NCBI RefSeq assembly: GCF_001942305.1
Contig: NZ_MKKE01000044.1
Coordinates: forward strand, 62,001 to 126,000
Source of the DNA: Saccharomonospora sp. CUA-673
Lineage (GTDB): Bacteria; Actinomycetota; Actinomycetes; Mycobacteriales; Pseudonocardiaceae
Direction: 5' to 3'
Length of the DNA stretch: 64,000 nucleotides
Shown here: in pieces, positions 28,314 to 39,157 of the stretch
How positions within the stretch are numbered: position 1 is the stretch's first letter
Layout: each line of letters begins with the position of its first letter
Notes under the pieces: generated by a model
Database searches by the model: none
Seen by the model: only the letters and a program-made list of their open reading frames with translations
Told to the model about the DNA's origin: nothing
Position numbers and translations under genes: made by a program

Positions 28314-30651
28314 TCAGTCGCGGACCTCGACGTGTTGTCGATCGGTGGCCTCGGCCTGCTGGTTGAGCATGGTCAGCAGCTTGTCGCCCTCGACGTCGAG
28401 GTCCGGCAGCAGCCGGTCGAGCCAGCGGGGCAGCCACCATGCTCGCTCGCCGAAGAGGGCCATGAGCGCCGGGACGAGGGTCAGCCGGACGACGAAGGCG
28501 TCGATGAGGATGCCAGCGGCGAGAGCGAAGCCGATCTGCTTGATCATGATGTCGTGGCTGAAGATGAAGCCGGAGAACACCGCGACCATGATGATGGCGG
28601 CCGCGACGACGACCCGGCTGGCCTGGTCGAACCCATGGACGACGCTGTGTCGGGCCGGCTGGCCGTGAATGTGCGCCTCGCGCATCGAAGAGACCAGGAA
28701 GACCTCGTAGTCCATGGCGAGTCCGTAGAGGATGCCGGTCACGATGATCGGCATGAAACTCATGAGTGGGCCGCCGGTGTCGAACCCGAAGAGGCCGCCG
28801 AGCCAGCCCCACTGGAAGACGGCGGTGGTGGCGCCGAAGGTAGCCAGGATGCTGAGCAGGAAACCGGCTGTGGCCTTGATCGGAACGACCACGGAGCGGA
28901 AGACGAGCATCAGGATCAGGACGGAGAGGACGATGATGATGCCGAGGTAGAGCGGGAGGACGTCGGCGAGTTTGTCGGACATGTCGATGCCGATAGCGGT
29001 GAACCCGGTCACGCCCAGCCGCACCTGGTTGTTCTGGGCGATCGCGTTGCTGGGCTCGCGCAGCGACTTCACAAGATCGCTGGTGGCCTCGTCGCTGGGA
29101 CCGGAGGTGGGGATGACGCTGAACACGGCCAGGTCGCCGGCCTCGTTGACGCCGACGGGTGCGGCCAGCACGATGTCGTCTCGGTGTTGGAACTCGCCGA
29201 TCAGTTTCGCGGTCAGCTCGGGTGTGACGCGGCCTGCGGTGCCGGTGGGCTCCGCGGTGACCAGGAGCGGGCCGTTGAATCCCGCACCGAAGCCGTGGGA
29301 GACCGCCTCGTAGCTCTGTCGGGCGGCGGTGTCCTGGTTCGCGGTCGCACCGGTTGGGATGCCCAGGTTCATGCTGGCCGCTGGGATCGCCATCACGCCC
29401 AGGATCGCGACCACGCCGCCGATGACGGGCCACCGGAACCTGATGACACCCTTGACCCAGTGGTCGGCGACACTGTGGGACTCCGCGTCCACCTTGGCGT
29501 AGCGTCGGGCTCGGGCCTTGTCCGAGCAGATCCCCTCCCCGACCAGCCTAACAGCGCGGGCAGCAGGGTCAGTGCGATGAGCACGGCCAGGGCCACCGTG
29601 GACGCCGCGACCAGGGCCATCGTGGAGAGCATCGCGATGCCGATGACGGTCAGCGCGGTCAGCGCGATGAGGACGGTCAGGCCGGCGAAGAAGACCGCGC
29701 TGCCTGCGGTGCCGACTGCTCTGCCTGCTGCCTCCCGCGCGGTGAGTCCCCAATCTAGAATCAGCCGTCGCTGCCGGTTGACAACGAACAGCGCGTAGTC
29801 GATGCCGACGGCGAGGCCGACCATGAGACCGAGCACGGGCGTGGCGGAGTTCATCTCGACGGCCGTGGAGAGCGCGTACGCGCCGCCCACGCCGATGCCG
29901 ATGCCGACCAGCGCGGTGATCAGGGCAGGCCGGCCGCGATCAGCGAGCCCAGGGTGAGCACCAGCACCAGGGCGGCGACGGCGAGACCGATCACCTCGCC
30001 AACACCGACTGGGATCTCGATAGCCTTGAGCGAGCCGCCCGGGAGAACGGTGATCCCCGTACCCTGCTCGGCACGCTCCACCACCTCGACCACCGAGCTG
30101 ACGTCCTCAGGTGTCAATGAGGTGGAGGCGACCGTGAACTGGAACTGGAACAGCGCGACCTGCCCGTCCGAGGACACGAGCACGCCGGGCACCGGTGCCC
30201 CGTCCACCAGCAACGGCTGGTAAGGAGGCGTCTGCTCCTGGTCCGGCCCGGCCGGCGGAGTGCCCGGTGCCTTCTCCTCGGGCGTGCCTGGGGTGCCCTT
30301 CTCAGAGGTACCCGTGGCGAGGTCGAGGGGGTTGACGACCTTGTCGAGGTCATAGACGTCACTGACGGTGCCGCTGATCACCGCGAGTCGCTCCGCTGTG
30401 TCGAGGCGCTCACCGTCGGGCGCGGTGAAGACCACACTGGCCTGCCCTCCCGACGCGGCGGGGAGCTCATCGGCTACGCGGTCGAGCACAGTCTGGGCCT
30501 CGGTGCCCTCGATCTTCATCTCCGAGCTGACGCTCACCCCGTTGATGGCGACCGCACCGACGACCACTGCGAGGGCGGCGAGCCAGCCCGCAATGAACAG
30601 CCACGGTCTGCCGAACGCCGTTCGCCCGAGCCGGTACAAGAAAGTGGACAT
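28314..30651 (-). CDS. MMPL/RND-family exporter (two frameshifts)
   Basis: A protein of about 775 residues broken twice by single-base losses, near 29928 (CCC to CCCC repairs it) and 29545 (AGGC to AGGGC). In order: N-terminal helix and extracellular loop, ALVLVLTLGSLIAAGLP, the VGIDYALFVVNR signature, second loop, then ILYGLAMDYEVFLVSSMREAH and the final helices. MMPL proteins export lipids or drugs by proton motive force. A TetR gene lies upstream on the same strand. Confidence 0.85.
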
Positions 30652-30698
30652 GGGGGCTGGTGCTCCTTGAGGGCAAAGAGGGGCGGTGTCTTCTAGGT

Positions 30699-31301
30699 CT
30701 AGAAGCCGTGGCGCAGGTAGTCGAAGGTGATGTCGAGGAACGAGCTGTAGTCCATCGAGGCGGGGCTGGGGTCGTTCTCGCCGCCGAGGTCCACATCAAG
30801 GGTTCCCTCTAGGGCCGCCATCACGGCGCCGTACACGGCACCGAACAACAGCGGCACGTAGACGGTGGGGTACCGGTCCCCCGCCACCGAACCCAAGAGT
30901 TCCTGCGCGGTATGGCGCATGCGTTGCTGAACGCCCAGCACGTAGGGCTCCAGGGTCGGATACTGCCGCGCCATCGCCATCAGCTCGCGCATCCTCACCA
31001 ACGCGTCCGTGGTGAACTGCGTCTTCATCACAGCCAACAGGACATCGAGCAGCGGCAGGTCAGAGGGAAGGCCAGCCAGGATCGCGCTGGCATCGTCGAC
31101 ACCACCGAACGCGACCGAAGCGACCGCCTCCTCCTTGCAAGAGAAGTGGTTGCCGAAGGTCCGCCGCGAGTACCCCGCCCGCTCCACCACGTCCGCGGTG
31201 ACAAACCCCGACAAGCCGCGCTCACGGGTCAGCTCGAACGCCGCCTTGGCCAGCGCCTCTCTCGTCGCCTCGCGCTTGAGGTCCCGCAACCCACGATCCA
31301 C
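30699..31301 (-). CDS. TetR-family regulator of the MMPL exporter
   Basis: 200 residues from a GTG at 31301. HTH: LSGFVTADVVERAGYSRRTFGNHFSCKEEAV. It sits directly upstream of the MMPL gene on the same strand, 47 bases away, so it probably represses its own operon. Longer upstream frames add no family sequence. The ATGTGCACAT palindrome at 31345 is a likely operator. Confidence 0.8.
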   Translation of the reverse strand: MDRGLRDLKREATREALAKAAFELTRERGLSGFVTADVVERAGYSRRTFGNHFSCKEEAVASVAFGGVDDASAILAGLPSDLPLLDVLLAVMKTQFTTDALVRMRELMAMARQYPTLEPYVLGVQQRMRHTAQELLGSVAGDRYPTVYVPLLFGAVYGAVMAALEGTLDVDLGGENDPSPASMDYSSFLDITFDYLRHGF

Positions 31302-31947
31302 GCCCTCAGTATGCCCGCCTCTGCCCAATGAGCAAAATTGCCAAATGTGCACATCGATGCTCGCCTCGGCGCGGTTGCCCCCAGGCAGCCGTCCGACGAC
31401 GGCGGGCCGCTGACGTGACGGCACGACGGGCTTCGTAGCGGACGGCGAGGTCGGAGGCCCCTGAGAATCGGAGGTGCCACTCGTCGCGGCATCCGGCTCA
31501 AGCAAGCCGCTGCGGGCGTGCGGAGTTGAGGTGCTCGTTTCCTGCGCCTGTAGGACGCATGGACGAGGCGGGTTTGAGTGCCGCCCGACATGCTGCATCT
31601 CCCGTGGTTGACGAGGTAGTCGTGCTTAATCGCCCTGCGGGTGACATGCAGCCACCATCGTTGCCATCCGTGTGGGGAGTGTGCCCTGACTTGGGCTACG
31701 AAACCGGTCTGATAGTTGGCACGGTCTTCGACCTGGTCGGCGCCGGGCACGCACCAGTGCACCGCGCTCGCGACGTCGCAGATTCCAGGCCTCGCCCTGG
31801 CTCGCCACGCTGTCGGCCTCGACAATCTGACCTCGGCAAGCCAGGACGATCTGGTGGCCGCGCTTCTCCCGGCCTCGTCCCGGCTCTGGCCACGCGAGAA
31901 TGGCGGGCTGGTGCGCTCGCTGTCTCTCCACCGGTTATGGTTGGTAT
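31302..31947. promoter_or_regulatory. Intergenic region with TetR and MarR operator candidates
   Basis: 646 bases between divergent TetR and MarR genes. ATGTGCACAT at 31345-31354 is a perfect palindrome just before the TetR start. GGTTG-GTATATG-CAACC (31939-31955) straddles the MarR start codon. The middle part encodes nothing I can recognise; some minus-strand frames there look protein-like but match no known family. Confidence 0.45.
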
Positions 31948-32442
31948 ATGCAACCACTTGGGTCGAAGGCCGACTTGGTCTCGGTGGAGTCCATCGAGCA
32001 GGAGCTGACTTTGTTGGTGCGGCGCGCCCAGAAGGTGCATCTGCGCGGGGGCCCGACCGAGCAGGTCGTGGAGAGGGCCGCCTATGGCATCCTTGCGTGG
32101 CTCCATGACACCGGCCCACTGCGGCCCAGTGCGCTGGCAGCACACTTCCACCTGGACGCCTCGACGATCAGCCGGCAGGTCGCCTCCCTGGAGCAGGCCG
32201 GCCTGATCACGCGGGAAGCCGACACCGAGGACCGACGCGCCTTCCGGCTGCGGCTCACCGAGCGCGGCCGAAGCGTCTTGACCACGACTCGGGCGGAACG
32301 ACGCGGTGTCGTCCGGGAGTTGCTGCAGTCGTGGTCGCCCGAGGATCTGGCGAGCTTCGCTTCCCTGCTCGCCGCGTTCAACGCCGGCCTCGACAAGCAT
32401 CTGGCCTCGGACCCGCACAGCGCAGAAGGGAGCCAGCGATGA
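31948..32442 (+). CDS. MarR-family regulator
   Basis: 164 residues with a classical MarR winged helix: PLRPSALAAHFHLDASTISRQVASLEQAGLITREADTEDRRAFRLRLTERG. The stop overlaps the start of the MFS exporter (ATGA), so this is a regulator-exporter operon. An inverted repeat over its start codon suggests autorepression relieved by a transported compound. Confidence 0.85.
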   Translation: MQPLGSKADLVSVESIEQELTLLVRRAQKVHLRGGPTEQVVERAAYGILAWLHDTGPLRPSALAAHFHLDASTISRQVASLEQAGLITREADTEDRRAFRLRLTERGRSVLTTTRAERRGVVRELLQSWSPEDLASFASLLAAFNAGLDKHLASDPHSAEGSQR

Positions 32443-34126
32443 GCACGCCGTCCTCCCCCGGAGCCGGTGTCCCGGGGGTACCCGGCGAACAGGTGATGCC
32501 GGGGCTGACGCACCGGCAGATCCTCACCGTCCTGGTGGGGCTCATGATGGGGATGCTGGTCGCCGCCCTGTCCCAGACGATCGTGGCCACGGCGCTGCCC
32601 ACCATCGTCGGCGAGCTCGGCGGCCAGGACCAGCTGGCCTGGGTCGTCTCGGCCACCTTGTTGACCTCGACCGCCTCCACACCGATCTGGGGCAAGCTGT
32701 CGGACCTGTACGGCCGCAAGATCATGTTCCAGTCCGCGATCGGGATCTTCCTGGTCTCCTCCCTGGCCTCGGGGTTCGCCCAGAACATGGGGCAACTCGT
32801 CGGATTCCGGGCCGTGATGGGAGTCGGCGTTGGCGGGCTGATGGCACTGTCCCAGGCGATCATCGGCGACGTCGTCAGCCCCCGCGAACGCGGCCGCTAC
32901 CAGGCTACATCGGCTCGGTCTTCGGCCTGGCCACCGTCGCCGGGCCACTGCTCGGTGGCTTCCTGGTCGAGCACCTCTCGTGGCGGTGGACCTTCTGGGT
33001 CGGAATCCCCATCGGCATCGCGGCCCTGGCGGTGACCGAACGTGTGCTGAAGCTGCCGTTCCCGCGCCGCAGGCATGCCACCGACTGGTTGGGGGCGTTC
33101 TTCATCGTCGCCGGGATCAGCGCCCTGCTGTTGATGCTCTCGCTCGGCGGCAAGGAGTTCGCCTGGAACTCGGGCTGGACCTACGGGCTGACCGCGGTCA
33201 CGGTGCTCATGCTCGCGCTCACCGTCTGGCAGGAGCGCCGGGCGGTCGAACCGATCATGCCCCCGCGACTGTTCACCAACCACACCTTCGTCATCACCAG
33301 CCTGGCCGGTTTCGCGGTCGGGGTCGCCATGTTCGGCGCCATCATCTTCCTCCCGCAGTACCTGCAGATCGTCAAAGGCGAGTCACCCACCGCATCCGGC
33401 CTGCTGACGCTTCCCCTGATGGTCGGCCTGCTGGCCACGTCCATCGCCTCCGGACGCATGATCACCCACACCGGCCGCTACAAGATCTACCCCGTCGTCG
33501 GCCTGTTGGTCGCCGTCCTGGGGCTGACGCTGATGAGCCGGATGTCGGTGGACACCTCGCTGTGGCTGGCCGGGGTGTTCATGTTCATCACCGGCGCAGG
33601 CATCGGCATGGTGATGCAGGTCCTCGTGCTGGCGACCCAGAACGCCGTGCCCCACGCCGACCTCGGCGTCGCGACCTCCGGAGCCACCTTCTTCCGCTCC
33701 CTCGGCGGCGCGATGGGAGTCGCAGTCTTCGGCGCACTGCTCACCCACCGCCTCCGCGACACCATCCCCGCGCAGCTCAAGGCGGCCGGGGTCACCGCCG
33801 ACCAGATGCCCGCCGGGACTGCCACCCAGGGCAGCCCCGAACAGATCGCGGCGCTGCCCGAGCCCATCCATCTCGCAGTCACCACCGGGTTCGCCGAGGC
33901 GCTGCAAACCACCTTCCTCGCCGCCGTACCGTTCGCGCTGCTCGGGTTCGTCATCCGGCTCTTCCTGCGCGAAACCCCGCTGCGACAGACCCGCGGACAC
34001 ACCTCCGCCGAGGACCTCGCCGCCGCATTCGAAACCTCGGTCGACCCCGACGCGCATCTCACTGACCACGAGAACCGACCCGGACCGGGCGAGCCCTCCA
34101 GGAAGGTTGGTCAGCCGGGTGACTGA
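32439..34126 (+). CDS. DHA2-family multidrug MFS exporter (frameshifted)
   Basis: About 560 residues, 14 membrane segments. Motifs of the EmrB/QacA type are visible: ALSQTIVATALPTIVGEL in helix 1 and GKLSDLYGRKIMFQ in loop 2-3. The frame breaks near 32908 after SPRERGRYQ; adding one G (CAGGC to CAGGGC) continues to GYIGSVFGLATVAGPLLGG. It exports drugs or metabolites using protons and is coupled to the upstream MarR gene. Confidence 0.85.
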
Positions 34127-34210
34127 TGGGCGGCCTCCGAGTGTCTGTCAAACAAATTTCGGACGCGCCCCGGCCGCGGTCCTTTCGAGGGGCTGCGCTG
34201 GGAGCCCTGC

Positions 34211-35272
34211 TCAAGGGTTCTGGTGGGCGCGTCGGAAGTGGCTCGGTGAGTTGCCAGTCCATGCTTTGAAGGCGTGCGAGAAGTTGGTGACGTCGCTGTA
34301 GCCGAGTTCGGCGGCGACCTCACTGACCGACGTGGACCGGTCGAGCAGCCGTATCCGGGCGCGGTCGAGCAGGGACTTCTGGAGGAGTTCGCGGAAGCTG
34401 GTTCCCTCCGCGGCGAGGCGGCGTTTTAGCGTGCTCGAGGAAATCGAGAACTCATCCGCGACTGACTGGATCGTCTTCACCCCTGGCCGGTCGTCCAACA
34501 GCTCCCGCACTCTGCGGGTGAAGTCCTGGGTGCCGGCCCGACGTTCGAGCGCCTGCTGGAGGTCGGTGATGGCGACTTCGTAGGCGAGTGGGTCGGGGAA
34601 GCGGCAGGCTGTGTGCAGCGTTTGTGCAGGGATATGCAGGTAGGACAGGGGGGCGTCGAAGATGAGCCGAGCCCCTGGCCAGGCCTCTCCAGGCAGGACG
34701 CTCGGCTCCGGCCAGCGACTATGCATGGTCACCTCCGACGTGTCGCCGACCAGCACGTCGATCAACCGCATGAGGGCCAGTCCGCAGTAGGTGATGACTA
34801 GACAGTCCAGGTCGAGGTCTCCTGCGTTCCCGGACAGCCGGATCGTCAGGTCCTCCGGCTGGCGATCGAACTGGGTGGTGACGGCCTTGGTGATCACCGG
34901 AAGATAGGTCAGCAGCTGCACGACCTCGGCGACGGTTCCTGCGCTGACCAGCGGCACGCTCATCGGCCCGAAGGACGTGAGCTGGGCCTGTTCCGCGCAG
35001 GCGATCCCCAGCCGGGTCGCCTGCTCGGCGTCGAGTTCGGGATAGACCTCGCGAAACCACCGCAGCGGTGCTTGCGCTTGGGTCCGAATCAGAGTCAGCT
35101 CGCCGGTTCCCTCGCGCGTCATGATGGCGCGGAACTCCTCCACGGCGTTTTGATCGATCGCTGAACTGCTCAGCAGTTGCACGAACACAAGAGATGGGAC
35201 GCCTGGCTCGTCTCTCCACATAGCGATCCTCACGTGATCCGAACTCACAACAGGGTGGCACGGCTTCAACAT
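34211..35272 (-). CDS. AraC-family regulator of the CYP153 operon
   Basis: 353 residues. The N-terminal two-thirds is the effector domain of the OruR/arabinose-binding AraC type. The C-terminus has two HTH motifs (SVADEFSISSSTLKRRLAAEG and VSEVAAELGYSDVTNFSHAFKAWTGNSPSHFRR). An ATG at 35272 is chosen; a TTG at 35296 is in frame. Divergent from the ferredoxin-P450 operon across only 71 bases, as in known alkane-hydroxylating CYP153 loci. It is likely an alkane-responsive activator. Confidence 0.85.
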   Translation of the reverse strand: MLKPCHPVVSSDHVRIAMWRDEPGVPSLVFVQLLSSSAIDQNAVEEFRAIMTREGTGELTLIRTQAQAPLRWFREVYPELDAEQATRLGIACAEQAQLTSFGPMSVPLVSAGTVAEVVQLLTYLPVITKAVTTQFDRQPEDLTIRLSGNAGDLDLDCLVITYCGLALMRLIDVLVGDTSEVTMHSRWPEPSVLPGEAWPGARLIFDAPLSYLHIPAQTLHTACRFPDPLAYEVAITDLQQALERRAGTQDFTRRVRELLDDRPGVKTIQSVADEFSISSSTLKRRLAAEGTSFRELLQKSLLDRARIRLLDRSTSVSEVAAELGYSDVTNFSHAFKAWTGNSPSHFRRAHQNP

Positions 35273-35343
35273 GGCCTTGTCGGATGCCGACGACAATCAT
35301 GAAGGAAGTGTCCGTCTTGTAGTCAAGAGTGAGGTAGTTGTAG

Positions 35344-35663
35344 ATGGCAGTCGTTACCTTCGTGTCGCACGACGGGGAGAAGCACGAGGCGCCCCTCGAG
35401 GAGGGCTGCTCGCTGATGCAGGTCGCGACGAACAACGCCATTCCGGGCATCGATGGTGACTGCGGCGGAGAGGCCGCCTGCGGCACCTGCCACGTGATCG
35501 TGGATCCCGCCTGGGCCGACAAGGTCGCCCGTCCGGTCCGGTGGAAGAGGAGATGCTGTCGATGAACCCCGAGCGACACGCGACGTCTCGGCTGTCCTGC
35601 CAGATCAAGGCCTCCGAGTCATGGGATGGCCTGACCGTGCAACTGCCCGAATTCCAGATGTAG
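35344..35663 (+). CDS. [2Fe-2S] ferredoxin of the CYP153 system (frameshifted)
   Basis: About 106 residues. The cluster ligands are in CGGEAACGTC; the fourth is in RLSCQIK. The frame is lost near 35538: one side ends in DKVARP and the other continues PVEEEMLSMNPERH to LPEFQM, rejoined by one added base. It passes electrons from the reductase at 37066 to the P450. Confidence 0.85.
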
Positions 35664-35680
35664 CAGGAGGTGTCGACGAG

Positions 35681-37069
35681 ATGAAGATCCCTGAAGCAGC
35701 CAAGAGGCAGGTCGAGGCCGCCATCCCGCTGGATCGACAGGTCCAGGCCGCACACCTATACGACAAGGGCCGACGCTGGTTGACCCGCACGAACGGGCAG
35801 AAGATGTTCGTCGAACGCCCGATCCCGCCGGTCGAAGAAGTCGCGCTCGAAGACATCGACCTCAGCAACCCGTTCCTCTACCGGCAGGGGCGCTGGGCCT
35901 CCTACTTCAAGCGCCTACGCGAAGAGGCCCCGGTCCACTACCAACCTCACAGTCCCTTCGGGCCGTTCTGGTCGGTCACGCGTCACGCCGACATCATCGC
36001 GGTGGACAAGAACCACGAGGTCTTCTCCGCGGAACCTCTCATCGTCATCGGGGCGCCGCCGCGGTTCATGGACATTTCGATGTTCATCGCCATGGACCCG
36101 CCCAAGCACGACGTTCAGCGCCGCTCCGTCCAAGGGGTGGTGGCTCCGAAGAACCTCCGCGAGATGGAGGGCCTCATTCGCGAGCGCGTCAGGGACGTCC
36201 TGGACAACCTGCCCGTCAACGAACCCTTCGACTGGGTGAGCACCGTGTCGATCGAGCTCACCGCCCGCATGTTGGCGACGCTACTGGACTTCCCCTTCGA
36301 GCAGCGGCACAAGCTCGTCGAGTGGTCGGACCTGGCCACTTCGATGGAGCAGGCCAACGGAGGCCCCTCCGACAACGACGAGCTGTTCCGCGGCATGGTG
36401 GGCATGGCGCGTGGACTCAGCGCATTGTGGCATGACAAGGCCGCCCGCCTCGCGGCCGGTGAAGAGCCCGGGTTCGACCTCATCACCATGCTGCAGAGCG
36501 ACGAGAGCACCAAGGACCTGATCAAGCGTCCCATGGAGTTCGCCGGTAACCTGATCCTGCTCATCGTGGGGGGCAACGACACAACGCGCAACTCGATGAG
36601 TGGTGGCGTTCTCGCGCTGAATCAGTTCCCCGACCAGTTCGAGAAGCTCAAGGCCAATCCGGACCTGATCCCGAACATGGTCTCGGAGATCATCCGCTGG
36701 CAGACCCCGCTTGCCTACATGCGCCGGATCGCCAAGACCGACACCGTGCTCAACGGCCAGTTCATCCGTAAGGGTGACAAGGTGGTGATGTGGTATGCGT
36801 CCGGCAACCGCGATGAGACTGTGTTCGAGCGGCCGGACGAGTTGATCATCGACCGGCCCAACGCCCGCAACCACATCGCTTTCGGGTTCGGCGTGCACCG
36901 GTGCATGGGCAACCGGTTGGCCGAGCTGCAGCTGCGGATCCTCTGGGAGGAGCTCCTCCCGCGCTTCGAGAGGATCGATGTGGTCGGGGAGCCGGAGTAC
37001 GTCCAGTCCAACTTCGTTCGGGGCATCAGCAAGCTGATGGTCAAGCTCACCCCCAAGGATGCCGGATGA
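35681..37069 (+). CDS. CYP153-family alkane hydroxylase (cytochrome P450)
   Basis: 462 residues. Heme-binding FGFGVHRCMGNRLAE with the thiolate Cys, I-helix VGGNDTTRN with the oxygen-activating threonine, and the ExxR motif EIIR. The segments FIAMDPPKHDVQRR and VSIELTARMLATLLDFPFEQR are characteristic of CYP153, soluble P450s that hydroxylate medium-chain alkanes and fatty acids at the terminal carbon. GGAGG precedes the ATG. Its stop overlaps the reductase start (ATGA). Confidence 0.92.
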   Translation: MKIPEAAKRQVEAAIPLDRQVQAAHLYDKGRRWLTRTNGQKMFVERPIPPVEEVALEDIDLSNPFLYRQGRWASYFKRLREEAPVHYQPHSPFGPFWSVTRHADIIAVDKNHEVFSAEPLIVIGAPPRFMDISMFIAMDPPKHDVQRRSVQGVVAPKNLREMEGLIRERVRDVLDNLPVNEPFDWVSTVSIELTARMLATLLDFPFEQRHKLVEWSDLATSMEQANGGPSDNDELFRGMVGMARGLSALWHDKAARLAAGEEPGFDLITMLQSDESTKDLIKRPMEFAGNLILLIVGGNDTTRNSMSGGVLALNQFPDQFEKLKANPDLIPNMVSEIIRWQTPLAYMRRIAKTDTVLNGQFIRKGDKVVMWYASGNRDETVFERPDELIIDRPNARNHIAFGFGVHRCMGNRLAELQLRILWEELLPRFERIDVVGEPEYVQSNFVRGISKLMVKLTPKDAG

Positions 37070-38268
37070 GCTCAGCGCGCGCGGTGGTGGTCGGTGCCAG
37101 CCATGCCGGGGCGCAGCTGGTCACCAGCCTCCGCCAAGAGGGCTGGTCCGGTGAGATCGTGCTGGTCGGTGACGAGTCGGTACTGCCCTACCAGCGACCT
37201 CCTCTGTCGAAGGCTTACCTCGCTGGCAAGTGCTCGCTGACGGAGTTGGCCATTCGCTCCCAGGACTTCTACCTCAAGCAGGGCATCGAGTGCCTGGACG
37301 CCTTCGTGGAGGAGATCGATCGTTCGGCTCGCCAGGTCCTGCTCAGCACGGGGGACAGACTGTCCTATGACGCCCTGGCTCTCTGCACCGGCGCACGCCC
37401 ACGGCGCCTGCGCGCCGCCGGCACCCAGCTCGATGGGGTGCACTACCTGCGTCAGTCATCCGATGTGCAGCGGATCCGCGAGGACGCCATCCCCGGACGG
37501 CGCGCCGTCATCGTCGGTGGTGGCTACATCGGCCTGGAGACCGCCGCGTCGTTGCGCGCGCTGGGGCTCGACGTCACCGTGCTGGAGGCCGCAGACCGCG
37601 TCCTCGAGCGGGTGACCGCTCCTGAGGTGTCGGCATTCTTCACGCGCATCCACCAACATGAGGGAGTCGACGTGCGGGCGAGCGCATCGGTCGAGGCGCT
37701 GGTCGGCGACCACCGCGTCCGCGAGGTGGTCTTGGCGAGCGGCGAGCCTGTGACAGCCGATCTCGTGATCATCGGGGTCGGTATCGAGCCGACCACGGAA
37801 CTGGCCGAGGCAGCCGGCTTGGCCGTGGACGACGGGATCTTGATCGACGCGCACGCGCGCACCAGTGATCCCACCATTGTGGCCGCCGGGGACTGCGCCT
37901 CGCAGGACATGCCACGTTACGGCCGACGGATCCGCCTGGAGTCGGTGCCGAGCGCGGTGGAACAGGCCAAGGTGGCAGCGGCGACCATCTGTGGAAAGGA
38001 CAAGGAGGTCACGGCGCTCCCGTGGTTCTGGTCGGACCAATACGACCTCAAGCTCCAGATCGCGGGACTCAACACGGGCTATGACGACATCGTCCTGAGC
38101 GGTGACCCGACCGCCGACCGCGACTTCACCTGCTACTACCTGCGGAAGGGCGAGCTGATAGCCGCTGACTGCGTCAACCGTCCCCGGGACTTCATGACCA
38201 CCAAGCGCATGCTCGGCCAGGGGACCCCAGTCGATACGGCCGCCCTGACCGCAGAGGTTGCGGTGTAA
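37066..38268 (+). CDS. NAD(P)H-dependent ferredoxin reductase
   Basis: 400 residues of the putidaredoxin/rhodocoxin reductase type. FAD site VVVGASHAGAQL at the N-terminus, PYQRPPLSKAYL, NADH-binding VIVGGGYIGLETAASLRALG, and IVAAGDCASQ near the C-terminus. It supplies electrons to the ferredoxin and CYP153, completing a class I P450 system in one operon. Confidence 0.92.
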   Translation: MSSARAVVVGASHAGAQLVTSLRQEGWSGEIVLVGDESVLPYQRPPLSKAYLAGKCSLTELAIRSQDFYLKQGIECLDAFVEEIDRSARQVLLSTGDRLSYDALALCTGARPRRLRAAGTQLDGVHYLRQSSDVQRIREDAIPGRRAVIVGGGYIGLETAASLRALGLDVTVLEAADRVLERVTAPEVSAFFTRIHQHEGVDVRASASVEALVGDHRVREVVLASGEPVTADLVIIGVGIEPTTELAEAAGLAVDDGILIDAHARTSDPTIVAAGDCASQDMPRYGRRIRLESVPSAVEQAKVAAATICGKDKEVTALPWFWSDQYDLKLQIAGLNTGYDDIVLSGDPTADRDFTCYYLRKGELIAADCVNRPRDFMTTKRMLGQGTPVDTAALTAEVAV

Positions 38269-38544
38269 CGAAGCCGGCCGACCGCTGACCGTGGTCACCA
38301 CCGAGGCACCGCCCAGCGCGGCGAACAAGGATGGCTTGGATGTCGACTGCGTGGACGGCGATAGGACTTCTGTCTATCATTCTGGGCGTCCGTGAATCGC
38401 GTCGGTTGCAGACGTGAGGCACGCCCCCAGAGGCGCACGCGGTCCTGCATGGTGGCTGGTGTTGCTCGTTTGCAGACCGTTGCTGCTGGGGGCCAGGAGA
38501 GTGGACTGGCGCGGCACGGAACGCCTCGCCGGACGGGAGGTGCG

Positions 38545-38820
38545 GTGCTGGCGGTCAGCCCTGTCTCCCAAACCGATCCGTTGTTCCTGGCGGAGATGAT
38601 CCTGGCCCAGGGGTCCGGCCCCCGGTTCATGGCAAAGACGAGCCTGTTTCAGAGCAGAGCTGTCGGCTGGTGGTTTCGGCCGGCCGCCACGTCGAGGTCG
38701 ATCGTTCCGACGGCCGAGCTGGGCTCCGCGCCGCGGTCGAAGCCGTGGACCGCGGCGCCCTCGTCGTCTACCCGGAAGGTTCGATCACGAAGCGGCCGGA
38801 TGGACGTCTGATGTCGCTCA
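38545..38820 (+). pseudogene. Fragment of a PlsC-type acyltransferase
   Basis: Pieces of a 1-acylglycerol-3-phosphate acyltransferase: VSQTDPLFLAEMILA, GPRFMAKTSLF, VGWWFR, then in another frame HVEVDRS and ALVVYPEGSIT. The catalytic HxxxxD is degraded to SxxxxD-like sequence, and neither gene end remains. One frame change lies near 38682. Bases 38269-38544 hold nothing I recognise. Confidence 0.65.
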
Positions 38821-39124
38821 GGGGTCGGGTACTGTTCGCATCACGCTGGAGACGAGACGTCAGCTCCATTGACTCCTGTTGCACAGTGGGGCGTGCAGAC
38901 GATCGTGCCAGCCTACGAACGGAGGGTGGTGTTGGGCCTTCGTCGTCCGGTCATGCTGCTGGTCGGGGACCGGTGCCATTCGAGGACCTCCAAAAGTTGC
39001 CGACGACCACGGCAGTTGGTGCGGGGGATGCAGAGACTCCATGACAGCCTCGTCGCCATGGTCGACCGGCTGGCCGACGAGCACGCACGGTAGCTTGGTC
39101 TTGTCCAGGCCGGTGACGGGAGTC

Positions 39125-39148
39125 GGTAGCGAGACAGAGATCGCTACC
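39125..39148. promoter_or_regulatory. TetR operator candidate
   Basis: Perfect inverted repeat GGTAGCGA-GACAGAGA-TCGCTACC ending nine bases before the start of the TetR gene at 39158. Its arms are eight bases each, the expected size for an autoregulatory TetR site. Confidence 0.7.
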
Positions 39149-39157
39149 CTGTCTTTC

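Noticed and set aside
28177-29433. Arg-rich minus-strand frame inside the MMPL gene
   Set aside because: It is a +1 shadow of the transporter, with no hydrophobic segments or motifs.
31526-32008. Possible gene between the TetR and MarR genes
   Set aside because: Frames on both strands lack recognised motifs, and no ribosome binding site stands out.
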